A stretch of DNA of 64,000 bases from Bryobacterales bacterium (lineage in GTDB: Bacteria > Acidobacteriota > Terriglobia > Bryobacterales > Bryobacteraceae). Where the stretch lies: contig PLRS01000045.1 of the NCBI GenBank assembly GCA_003164035.1, positions 101,348-165,347 on the forward strand. The letters run 5' to 3'. The translations under genes and the position numbers were made by a program. The notes below the pieces were generated by a model. That model did no database searches and had not been told where the DNA came from. It was given only the letters and a program-made list of their open reading frames with translations. Each line of letters begins with the position of its first letter. Within the stretch, counting starts at the first letter, position 1. Positions 18,501-26,895 of the stretch are shown here, piece by piece.

Positions 18501-20637
18501 AGGCCCGCCGCAGATCTTGGTAGATCCGGTACTGGATCAGGTCGCGGAACTCGCGGCATACACGTTCCGCCTGAGCCGATGTTGGATCCAGGCTGGTGTT
18601 CGCGGCGAAGTCGTTGACGTCCAGCGCCAACGCCACAGTGACCTTCTCTGCCATGTCGTAGTGGCGCAACTCGCAATGTGTCTCGAGCGCTTTGAAGATC
18701 GCCGCCCGCAATAGTGAAACCTGTACGAAGTCGTTAAAGTGGCCGGCCTGGAGGGACGCGTCATGGCGGTTGTCTGTGAAGCTGAGAAGTTTGCGCGAAC
18801 TGCCGGTGATGTTGGCCTTCTCCGCGTGATCCAGTTCGCTGATACTGAGCGTGGTGGTGGCCGAACTTCGGCCTTCGTTGGAAAGTCCCGTGAGCTTTCG
18901 GAAATCACGGTCGCGGAGCGAGTAGTATTCACCGCAATTCTGGCAAATCAGGAACGGGCTCGTCTGGTAGAACACCTGGACCGAGCGTTCTGTTGGGTGG
19001 CCCACAATGCAGCCGTCAGCTTCGACGTGGAGCTCACGCGGAACGAGTGGGCGGTAGTTCCGCTTGACCTTGCCGTTGGGCTCTATCCATTCCGGCGGCA
19101 GATCGTCAACGGACCAGTCGAACGGCTCGGTCGGAGGGATCAGGGCATAGCCGCGTAAAGCGTGATTTTCGGAATCATCGGAGGAGCCATCCCAGGGCGC
19201 GAACTGTTGGCCGGCTTCATCGTACAAAACCCGGTAGTATTCCTGGCCGCAGACGCGACAGAAGACGACCGGAAACAAGAGCCGCTTCCTGTCGGGCGAC
19301 TCGCCGGGCTTCGCGTAGTATTGGCCGTCAAGCGTCAATTCACGCTGTGCCCGCGCCTCCAGGGTTGAGTACACCGGCCGCCCTTGCGAGATGAATTGGT
19401 GGAGCTTGAAAGCAAGCGCCGCGCCACCGTCGGGACTGCTCAACCGGCTTCCGGCCAGAAACGTCTCCTGCAGTCGCGACACACATTCGGGCAGGGGCAC
19501 GTTTGTAGCATCAGTGAGTTTGGACGCCACCTCCGCGAGCGTCTGTGGCACCCGCCGCCGATAGGCCCCTTCGACATCTTTCTAGAGCCCAACCGCAGAC
19601 TCAATCCATGCAGTAAGTGGGCTTGCCAGCAATTCCGCGGCAGTCTGTGGGACCGGCTGATTCAACGCCAGACTCAAATCGGAACGGGTCGGCGGTGGTT
19701 CGGTGGTCGTGATCGGCCGTAGGGTTTCCTCAATTATATTGCTCGGCGCGATGTCGGATCCAAACAGCCGCGTCGCGAAATCGGCCACGGCCCGGCGTCG
19801 CTCCGAAGCCGGCGCCGTACGGTCTGCAACCATGGTGGCACTGGTGCCGATGTGGCGGACGCGCGGATTCCCGCAGCGCTCCTTGAGGCGGCGAAGCAGC
19901 ATGGCTACATCGGCGCCCTGGCGACCACGGTACATATGAAGCTCGTCCAGAACTAGGAACTGGAGATTGGAGTGTTCCTTGTCGACGAATGCCGATTCCT
20001 GGGGACGAAGCAGCATCATTTCCAACATCATGAAGTTTGTCAGCAGAATATGCGGGCGAGCTTCCTGAATACGGATCTTGTCTTCCTCGTTCTCCTGGCC
20101 GGTGTACTTTTCGAATCGGATCGGCATGGACCGGCCGGTGCGATCCTCATAACCTCTTTTGAGCGCGTTCAGGGCTTCATATTGGCTGTTTACCAGGGCA
20201 TTCATCGGATAGATGACGATGGCTCAGACCCGCTTGTCAACGTGGTTACCCCGGAGGATCGTGTCGCAGATCGGGATGAAATACGTCAGGCTCTTGCCCG
20301 ATCCGGTCCCGCTAGTGACGACGTACGATTGCTTGGTTGCGGCGATCTGCACCGCTTCCATTTGGTGCTGGTAAAGCCGATATGGCTTGCCTCCGCGGTC
20401 GCGGAAGATTTCCGCCGTTTTGGGCGTGACAAGTCCGGCGGCGGCGAGCGAGTCCATATCGTCGCCGGGCTGGTAGGCCGGGTTCAATTGCAGCAGAGCA
20501 TCCGGCCAGAAAACGGCTTCGTCTACGAGTTGCTTTTCCACGTAGTCTCGAATCCGGTCGTCCGAGATCGACAGGAAACTCTGGACGTACCGTTGGTAGT
20601 CCCGGACTACGTTCCGGTGCAGGTCAAAGATGCTCAT
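15586..20637 (-). pseudogene. Giant DUF1998 SF2 helicase with nuclease-like tail; two in-frame stops
   Basis: One continuous frame of 1683 codons broken by TGA at 20226-20224 and TAG at 19584-19582. Walker A SGTGSGKS is at residues 109-116. The TGA falls just before helicase motif Ia (AIVIYPMNALVNSQ). Then come LVLDELHMYRGRQ (DEAH-like), GTSATM, and SPTMELGIDIRDLQ with YAQRSGRAGRSG. A zinc finger CRICG...CGCC, the DUF1998 cysteines (CHAACYECVLSYS) and a last segment with VPDFYY and a KAKDDVLRRELREKGYRAIV helix follow; that tail resembles Vsr/DUF559 nucleases. Related helicases are DruE of Druantia and the DrmA/DrmB pair of DISARM. Both stops are one C-to-T change from a sense codon (CGA, CAG). 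Inactivation is the simplest reading; sequencing error or recoding are alternatives. Confidence 0.85.
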
Positions 20638-20821
20638 TGCGAAGAGACAATTCTAACTGTTTACGCGACTGAACGCCTCGCTAGCCAAGAGGTTCCGATT
20701 CCCGGTCTGTTGATCGGCGAGGCAGCGCGAGAGGGACCCGCCAACAAGGCCGATGCGCTGCGACCTGACCGGTCTCTAGAGTCCTGTGCTTGCCAGCGCG
20801 GCCCGGCGTGTCCGCCTTCCT

Positions 20822-21376
20822 TCACGGATACGCGCTGGGCGCGCTCGCCGACGGGTAGCAGTCGATGAAGTTCGCGAAGAAATCGGGTTGTTCGCTTTGC
20901 GGGATGCAGCAACTCGCGGTGAACCACATGAACGGCGTCCGCTCTGAGCACAAAGGCCCAACGGCGGTAGACCGTAGGCTCACGTCGATGACGCCGCACG
21001 CTGTCTCGAAATGGGCACGGGGGCGACGAAAAGCTGCTGGCATCGCTGATCGAAAATGCCTTCGCCACGGCCACCGCTGTTTGTCGCTGCCGCCCAGGGC
21101 AAGCGTCCCCCATGTGGCAATCGAGCGGGGATCTATTTGGAATTGGAGAGCCATCTGTTGGAGAACGCCTCCGGCACTCCAAGGCGGCGCTGGATCGGCC
21201 TTTCTGGAATCCGCTGTTTGAGGGCTCTGTCCCGGCCACGACGCGACTTCGTAACTATGTTCAAGACCGTAGATAACAGCGAGGAATTGCCGGGCTTGAG
21301 TTGCTGAAGATCTCCTGCTTGAGAATACAGGGTCGAGCCGTGCAGCCGTTTCTCGAAGCTGCAAATTGCCAGTCAC
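20822..21376 (-). CDS. Hypothetical protein in the defence-like operon
   Basis: A 184-codon frame starting with GTG at 21376, overlapping the TGA of the upstream nuclease-like gene as GTGA, and ending 184 bp before the helicase start. The overlap is the main support for translation. I recognise no domain; the composition is unremarkable, with scattered Cys and Trp near the C-terminus (PFMWFTASCCIPQSEQPDFF). It might be longer and frameshifted like the neighbouring helicase, since a second frame covers 20661-21239. If real it would be an accessory subunit of the operon. Function unknown. Confidence 0.4.
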   Translation of the reverse strand: MTGNLQLRETAARLDPVFSSRRSSATQARQFLAVIYGLEHSYEVASWPGQSPQTADSRKADPAPPWSAGGVLQQMALQFQIDPRSIATWGTLALGGSDKQRWPWRRHFRSAMPAAFRRPRAHFETACGVIDVSLRSTAVGPLCSERTPFMWFTASCCIPQSEQPDFFANFIDCYPSASAPSAYP

Positions 21377-22563
21377 TGGAGTTCAATCTCAAACAGCGAA
21401 CCATCAGGCGAGATACTCCGCACCACGGCGCGATGATCGCCTCCTTCGGACTCAACGTGGAACCCCTCCCCCCGTCCGATACCAATTTCGCCCTGAGACT
21501 CCAGCGGTGCCGGCCTGGTCCCCTGCCGGATTTGTTCGTAGATCTTCCCATCAAGCCCCCGAAACATACGCAACAAACGGCCATCGGGCATCTCTGCCTG
21601 CCACTGGGAGCCGAGATAGGTGCCAAGGCGAGTTTCGCGTGGGATGAGGTGCCGCTCTTCGAATGAGAGCTCGTGCCCAGCCTCCAAGTGTTCTCGTACC
21701 AGTTTTGAAGCGGCAGCGCGGTCGCCGATGTACGTAAGCCGTTTGGCGTCTGCAAAGATTCCGATTTCTTCCGGCTCCCACCTGCTCAACTTGCGGACCT
21801 CAACCGGATTTTCTTCGTCTTCTTCGGGATCGACGATAAGAAGCGTAACGGCTTGCTGTAGCCATGCCGCAATAACGAGCCGCGTTACGCCCGGGGCTCC
21901 TGCAATATCGACCGCGAGAACCTGTTCGGTGCCGCGTTGAAGTTGGCTGACCGCTGTGGCCCTTGCACTCTGAGTTCCCTTGCACTCGACGATGTAGAAC
22001 TGGCCCGGCTGTGGGCCTCTGAAGATATAGTCCGGCAAAGATCTGCGAGAATTTCCGCGTAGGCGCAATTGCCCGCCGCGTTTTGCCACAAAGACATCCA
22101 CTGGATCGGTGGCCCTCGCACACACGGCCATGAAATAAGCAGCGAATCCGACACCGAACTCGTCTGAGAGGAGCGTCTTCTGATGGAAATCGAGGTCCTT
22201 TACGGTCGAGTTCAGACGCAGGGACCGCAGGCGGCGGCCGTCGAAATTGGGCAAGAAGGCCCAAAGATACCGAATCTCGGCCCAGGTCGACGATAGATCG
22301 ATTAATTCCGTGACAGGCGGCGTGGTGATGCGTCCCAGTGCGTGCAGCATGTCCACCGGGCGAACCATCATTGTTTCGGCTTGGCCGGCTGTGGGCCATG
22401 GGGTTGGCGGCTTGGCGCGCAGGGGCCGCTTCCCGGAGCGTCTCTTTTCGATAGCTCGCCGTTGCTGAACCGAACGGACGTCGGCGCAAAGGTCGGTTGA
22501 GGACTCAACACGTAGTTGATATTGGCGAGTTAGGGCTTGCTGCCATTGAGTGACAGTGGGCAT
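21373..22563 (-). CDS. Putative PD-(D/E)XK nuclease, first gene of the defence-like operon
   Basis: A 396-aa protein. Residues about 130-200 carry a probable restriction-endonuclease core: a helix with Glu135 (SDEFGVGFAAYF), then SLPDYIF with Asp178 and FYIVECKG with Glu193-x-Lys195, the order E...PD...ExK expected for the fold. The N-terminus is basic, and the C-terminus is acidic and beta-rich. I know no named family for it. It is transcribed first, followed without a gap by the unknown gene and the helicases, so it plausibly supplies DNA cleavage to the system. The divergent intergenic region upstream (22564-22936) should hold the operon promoter. No stop or frameshift is visible. Confidence 0.65.
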   Translation of the reverse strand: MPTVTQWQQALTRQYQLRVESSTDLCADVRSVQQRRAIEKRRSGKRPLRAKPPTPWPTAGQAETMMVRPVDMLHALGRITTPPVTELIDLSSTWAEIRYLWAFLPNFDGRRLRSLRLNSTVKDLDFHQKTLLSDEFGVGFAAYFMAVCARATDPVDVFVAKRGGQLRLRGNSRRSLPDYIFRGPQPGQFYIVECKGTQSARATAVSQLQRGTEQVLAVDIAGAPGVTRLVIAAWLQQAVTLLIVDPEEDEENPVEVRKLSRWEPEEIGIFADAKRLTYIGDRAAASKLVREHLEAGHELSFEERHLIPRETRLGTYLGSQWQAEMPDGRLLRMFRGLDGKIYEQIRQGTRPAPLESQGEIGIGRGEGFHVESEGGDHRAVVRSISPDGSLFEIELQ

Positions 22564-22936
22564 GGAAATGGCTCAGGTGCGTCGGTGAGGTAGCTTGGAG
22601 CAATGCGCTTCTACCGCTCAAGGTTCCACACTACCGCCGTGAGGATTGAGTCGCAACGTCTCGAATGCCCCAGCAAGGTGTTTTACCGTAACCCTAGTAA
22701 CGTCGCGCAACGCCGCTTGGGCGACTGCCGAGGTCGATCGGTCGTGGTTGGTGGCTCTGGTGACGGGCGCACCGCGTCCGGCTGACGACGTTGACGCGGT
22801 GCTGGCATCCACGGCCAAACCTCCTCTTTTCTATCCTGGCAGCAGGGTGGCAACAGGACTCAGGGTCTTGGTCAGATAGCTCTGCGCGTCCGTGCGATCA
22901 AATACGCGGTAAACTGTTCAATCTGCTGGAGAGCGA
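22564..22936. other. Divergent intergenic region, no gene seen
   Basis: This stretch of 373 bp separates the minus-strand operon from a plus-strand gene and probably contains both promoters. I could not pick convincing -35/-10 boxes or an operator by eye. Confidence 0.5.
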
Positions 22937-23434
22937 ATGCCGATCAAACTCACGAACGAAGTCATCATTGCTGCCATTGAAGGTTTCGAGGCGCAAAAGG
23001 CCCGAATTGATGCAAAACTTTCTGAACTTCGGGGCCTCTTGACCGGGAGCGCCATCGAGGCCGCCACCACGCCGGCGATCATCGCGCCCAAGCGCAAGAG
23101 ATTCTCGGCGGCGGCTCGAAAGCGGATGAGGGAAGCTCAGCAGCGTCGATGGGCCAACATCAAGAGTGATTCTGAACAGCTACCGCAAGCCACGCCTGAG
23201 TCCTCGAAGCCCAAGCGGAAGCTGTCAGCGGCTGGCAGAAAAGCAATCGTCGCTGCCACAAAGAAACGTTGGGCTCTCAAGCGAGCCGAAGCTGCGAAGG
23301 GGAGACCAATAGCAGCGAAGAAAGTGGCCTCAGCCCGGGAAAGTGCGGCTGTGAAGAAGGTGCCCACCAAGGTAGTGGTGAGAGCTGCAACCAAAAAAGG
23401 CGCAGTGGAGAAGTCGGCCGCACCTCTTACATAG
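22937..23434 (+). CDS. Lysine/alanine-rich basic protein, histone-H1-like
   Basis: A 165-aa protein with a short N-terminal helix (EVIIAAIEGFEAQKARIDAK) followed by two related basic modules, KRKRFSAAARKRMREAQQRR and KRKLSAAGRKAIVAATKKRW, and a long Lys/Ala/Val tail. The module with conserved Ser-Ala-x-x-Arg and a final Arg/Lys-Trp is a recurring motif in basic proteins of acidobacteria and resembles small nucleic-acid-binding modules. The tail is like histone H1 or AlgP-type low-complexity tails. A DNA-binding, nucleoid-type role is inference. It lies inside the island, divergent from the defence-like operon. Confidence 0.75.
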   Translation: MPIKLTNEVIIAAIEGFEAQKARIDAKLSELRGLLTGSAIEAATTPAIIAPKRKRFSAAARKRMREAQQRRWANIKSDSEQLPQATPESSKPKRKLSAAGRKAIVAATKKRWALKRAEAAKGRPIAAKKVASARESAAVKKVPTKVVVRAATKKGAVEKSAAPLT

Positions 23435-24143
23435 ACGGGCCGATCACGCGCCCGCCGCTGAATAGCGTGGGAACAGAATTCCTTCCAATGTCCAACCGGC
23501 AACGCTGCAACGTTGGGGGAGTCAGGTTGCGAACCGACACAATCCGAGGATATAGATCCAGGGATATTTTTCGGGTTGCCTACGCGAGCGGTTACGTGTG
23601 CACAGGTTCCATAGATCGCCGCCGCGGACGCGCAGAAGACTGTCGATATAGTCCTAAAGGTCTTCATCCCGATTTCGCCTCAAGGCATGAGGCGGAGAGA
23701 CTAGGATCGGCCAGAGGGGCGCCCGGCGATGAGATTTCTTCCGTCCCCACGTTGACAGCGTTGCGCAACCAGCGGAAGACAAGACGATAGCGTTTGAGCA
23801 GATAGGTCTAGGAACATTTTTCGGGTTGCATAGTTCACAAGGACAGACCTGTTAGTTTCTGCCGACCAACCGATGGCCGCCCTCCGTTAGGTCCACGGAG
23901 ATTTTTCGGGATTCCGCCGATGCATCAGCGATCGCCGGGGGCAGGAGGGCCTGAGTACACATTCCGACCAACAGCCCGTCCATTGCAGATTTCTGAGAGG
24001 ATGTGAAATTGCCCGCCGGCGAATCGATGAGGCACGGGTGGTGACATTCGGTCACTACTGAAAACCTTGAAAGTCGATGTTCCCCTCAAGAGGTTTTTGA
24101 GGCCACCGTTCGCTACGCTCGACTTGCGGGGCTCCTTTGACGC
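23435..24143. other. About 700 bp with no convincing gene; short repeated motif
   Basis: A 13-bp word, tttttcgggttgc, occurs twice (near 23564 and 23817), and a shorter related form near 23899. Small minus-strand frames pass through each copy, but none has a reliable start. I see decayed or non-coding DNA. Confidence 0.45.
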
Positions 24144-24671
24144 TCAGTCCGATAACGGGGTTGATTCGCCGTTCCGAAGTTTGGGTTCGCCCCACTGGGG
24201 TAAAGGATCACACTGCGCCAGACGAAACAAGAACTCGCCGCCGGTGTTTTCGTCGAACAGCATGTGAATGAAGCGGTACGTTCGATCGACGACGTCAATC
24301 ACCAGCCGCTTGATTTAGTCGTCGTACAGGCGCGACACCTCCGGACAGGGGATCGGACCATACGGGCTGCTGACAGTAACGGCCGAATTATCTCCAGTCG
24401 CCGACGGGGGCGAGGTGCCGGCGTGAAAATCCTCAAGCGTCGAATGGCGGAAGCACTGCAGGACCAGATACTTCGCCAATCGCTGCTGCAGCACGGGATC
24501 CGTCATGAATGCGCGGATTTCCTCATCAGCGCTCAAATCCAGTCCTCCAAGACCTCCCACTATCACACGAACCAGCAATTGGTGAAACACCCGCCAAGCA
24601 GGCGATAGAGGGGATTTGGCAAGGAAGCGAAGATTAGGTCGGCACTGTTCCCCTGCGCGACCACGATGCAC
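24144..24671 (-). pseudogene. Hypothetical protein with an in-frame stop
   Basis: The frame reads DLSADEEIRAFMTDPVLQQR, then YLVLQCFRHSTLEDFH and PYGPIPCPEVSRLYDD. It then meets a TAA (24317-24315) and continues in the same frame as IKRLVIDVVDRTYRFIHMLF, ending at TGA (24144). The continuation has the same coding character and ordered helices, so the TAA looks like a nonsense change from GAA or a similar codon. I cannot name a function. It lies at the right end of the island next to the tRNA-Pro and may have been cargo. The exact start is unclear. Confidence 0.55.
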
Positions 24672-24693
24672 GAAAAGGGCAAGAAAAGGGCAA
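24667..24693 (+). repeat. Island-end repeat, right copy (two 11-bp tandem units)
   Basis: Identical to 7225-7251 over 27 bp and in the same orientation. It lies 67 bp from the CCA end of the intact tRNA-Pro. The position just inside the att core at both ends suggests recombinase arm sites, by inference. Confidence 0.7.
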
Positions 24694-24760
24694 AGTGGTT
24701 TTTCGGGGGCTTACAGCGCCCAAAGCAAGATCTTCAAGTGATTGATTTTAAAGGGATAAA

Positions 24761-24810
24761 TGGTCGGGGCGAGTGGATTCGAACCACCGACCTCCTGGTC
24801 CCGAACCAGG
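24761..24810 (-). repeat. Right attachment-site copy within tRNA-Pro
   Basis: Fifty bases identical to 7047-7096. Integration here kept the tRNA intact because the element carried its own copy of the 3' part. Confidence 0.88.
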
Positions 24811-24838
24811 CGCTCTAGCCAGGCTGAGCCACGCCCCG
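24761..24838 (-). tRNA. tRNA-Pro (anticodon CGG)
   Basis: The minus strand reads CGGGGCGTGGCTCAGCCTGG from 24838. It forms a 7-bp acceptor stem with CGCCCCG, an anticodon stem-loop CCTGG-TTCGGGA-CCAGG giving anticodon CGG, a T-arm with GGTTCGAATCC, and an encoded CCA at 24763-24761. It is complete and serves as the integration target of the island. Confidence 0.95.
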
Positions 24839-24973
24839 ATTATGCTCGCCGGATCTCGCCCCAACTCTGGCGGCCCCAGGCGACGTTTCCGCACTCGCAG
24901 TATAGCACGCTTAGCCCGACCTTCGCACTTCGCACAGGGTGTGCGACACAAGCGGACGATCATGGCACCGCGG

Positions 24974-25681
24974 TCAGCCTGCCTGCAGCAGCCGTTCCGC
25001 GTGGAGCGCGCCATCCGGAGTATCTTCGTGCTTGAACATCAGATACAGGTCCCGCCCGGTGGCGAGCAACTGGCGCGTACGGGCGGCGATGGAGTCCAGG
25101 TCTTCGGGGCTGTATTCGGGTTTGCGCAGCCGATAGTAAACGAAATCCGCGGTGAGCACTTCCGGGATTTCGAGCTTTTCGGATTCGGCCAGGCAGAGCG
25201 CGGCATTGTGGCGGCGCAACAGCTCGTAGACCGGTTCGGCCAGCCAGGAGGTATGGCGGAACTCGAAAGCGTAGCGAATGCCGCTGGGAACGAGGGCCAG
25301 GTAGTCGGCCAGCAGCGGCACGTCGCACTTCAGGTTCGGCGGCAATTGAAACAGTACCGGACCCAGACGGCGCGCGCTGCGCAGCGGATCGATGGCGCGG
25401 AAGAAGAGTTCCGTGGCTTGGGCGGCATTTCTTAGCCGCAAGATGTGGGTGATGCGCTGGTTGGCCTTGACCGCGAAGACGAATCCCGCCGGGGTGGCCT
25501 CCACCCAGGAGGCGAGAGTCGTGGCAGCCGGCAGCCGCCGAAACGTATAATTGATCTCCACCGAATTCAGCCGCTGGGCGTAGTGCTTCAGAAAATCCCT
25601 GGCCGCCAGCTTGGCCGGATAAAATCCGGGCTTCCAGGCGGCATAGGCAAAACCGGAGGTCCCCGCAAATAAGGTCGCCAT
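24974..25681 (-). CDS. DUF72 (YecE-like) protein
   Basis: A 235-aa protein matching the DUF72 TIM-barrel family along most of its length: FAGTSGFAYAAWKPGFYPAK at the start, NSVEINYTFRRLP, FVFAVKANQRITH, LGPVLFQLPPNL, YAFEFRHTSW, and FVYYRLRK followed by LYLMFKHEDTPDGALHA. These are the conserved family blocks. The biochemical role of DUF72 proteins is not settled. The length is within the usual 230-280 range. It is divergent from the glycolate oxidase genes, with 65 bp between starts, so the two may share a control region. Confidence 0.9.
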   Translation of the reverse strand: MATLFAGTSGFAYAAWKPGFYPAKLAARDFLKHYAQRLNSVEINYTFRRLPAATTLASWVEATPAGFVFAVKANQRITHILRLRNAAQATELFFRAIDPLRSARRLGPVLFQLPPNLKCDVPLLADYLALVPSGIRYAFEFRHTSWLAEPVYELLRRHNAALCLAESEKLEIPEVLTADFVYYRLRKPEYSPEDLDSIAARTRQLLATGRDLYLMFKHEDTPDGALHAERLLQAG

Positions 25682-25749
25682 GGCATATCATTATCTCTGG
25701 TGGAGGAGCACCGCGACAAAGTCGACATGAACCGGGAAGCTGGCCAGTG

Positions 25750-26895
25750 ATGGCGCCGGAAACCGCCGAGGAGTTGGCCGAGTTGTTGCGCCGGCCGGCC
25801 CTGCACAATCGCACCATCGCGCTCGAAGGCAACGGCTCCAAGCGCCTGATGGCGGGGCCGAACCAGCCATCGGATGAATCTTTTTCCACCGTCAAGTTAA
25901 ACCGGGTGCGCGAGTACGAACCGCGCGACCTGACGATCGGGGTGGAAGCCGGCTTGCCATGGAGCGAGCTGACGCGCCTGGTGGGCAAGCATCGGCAGAT
26001 GGTGCCGCTCGACCCTCCATTCGCAGACTGCGCCACCGTAGGGGGCGTGGTCGCGGCCAACACGAGCGGGCCGCGGCGGCGCCTCTATGGTACGGCGCGC
26101 GATGCCATCATCGGGATGGAGTTCGCCACCCTGGAAGGCAAGCTGGTGCGCTCCGGCGGGATGGTGGTGAAAAACGTGGCGGGCCTGGACATGGCGAAGC
26201 TCATGATCGGCTCGTTCGGCACGCTGGCCGCCATCACCGCGGTCAACTTCAAGCTTACGCCCATGCCGGAACTGGAGCGCAGTTTCCTGGTGGCTTTCGA
26301 CAGTTTGGCGTCCGCCATCGAGGCGCGCAACGGCCTTCTGCGCAGCCAACTGCAACCCGCCGCCATCGATCTGCTGAATCCGGCGGCCGGAGCCGGGCTG
26401 GGGCAGGCCGCCTGGCTGGTGGCGATCCGCGCCGGCGGCAATTCCGCCGCCATCGATCGTTATGAGCGCGAGATTTCCCAACTGGGCGGCGGCGTGGCAT
26501 TCGATAATTCCCGCCAGGAAACGCTCTGGCGCCGCATCGAGGAATTCACTCCCGCGTTCTTGGCTGCCCATCCGGGTGGCGCGGTGGCGCGCGCTTCGTG
26601 TACGCTCAAAGGACTGGAGGCGGTGATGGCATCGCTTCCCGGCGCGGCGGTCGCCCGTGCCGGCTCGGGGATTTGCTACGGCTACTTCGAGCGAGCCGCG
26701 GATGCCGCGACCTGGGTGGCGGGCGCGGCGGAGGCCGGCGCCAAAGCCGTGGTGGAATTCGCTCCCGAGGAAGCGAAGAGCGGCCTCGATCTATGGCCCG
26801 CTCCGGGAGCGGATTGGGAAATCATGCGGCGCGTCAAACATCTTTTCGATCCCGACAATCTCTTAAACCGTGGCAGACTCTATCGGCGCCTCTGA
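25750..26895 (+). CDS. glcE: Glycolate oxidase subunit GlcE (FAD-binding)
   Basis: A 381-aa FAD-binding PCMH-type oxidoreductase; the GTG at 25747 directly precedes the chosen ATG. The FAD-binding core is seen in LTIGVEAGLPWSELTRLVGK, VGGVVAANTSGPRRRLYGTA, and GGMVVKNVAGLDMAKLMIGS. The C-terminus PDNLLNRGRL is typical of the GlcD/GlcE family. The small size and the following iron-sulfur gene identify it as GlcE rather than GlcD. It helps oxidise glycolate to glyoxylate and feeds electrons to the membrane. No glcD lies upstream in this window, so the catalytic flavoprotein must be encoded elsewhere. The frame overlaps glcF by 26 bp. Confidence 0.88.
   Translation: MAPETAEELAELLRRPALHNRTIALEGNGSKRLMAGPNQPSDESFSTVKLNRVREYEPRDLTIGVEAGLPWSELTRLVGKHRQMVPLDPPFADCATVGGVVAANTSGPRRRLYGTARDAIIGMEFATLEGKLVRSGGMVVKNVAGLDMAKLMIGSFGTLAAITAVNFKLTPMPELERSFLVAFDSLASAIEARNGLLRSQLQPAAIDLLNPAAGAGLGQAAWLVAIRAGGNSAAIDRYEREISQLGGGVAFDNSRQETLWRRIEEFTPAFLAAHPGGAVARASCTLKGLEAVMASLPGAAVARAGSGICYGYFERAADAATWVAGAAEAGAKAVVEFAPEEAKSGLDLWPAPGADWEIMRRVKHLFDPDNLLNRGRLYRRL

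Noticed and set aside
15586..20637. Stop-codon recoding in the large helicase
   Set aside because: TGA and TAG are different codons, no recoding signal is visible, and other genes in the window use both as normal stops. Pseudogenisation is simpler.
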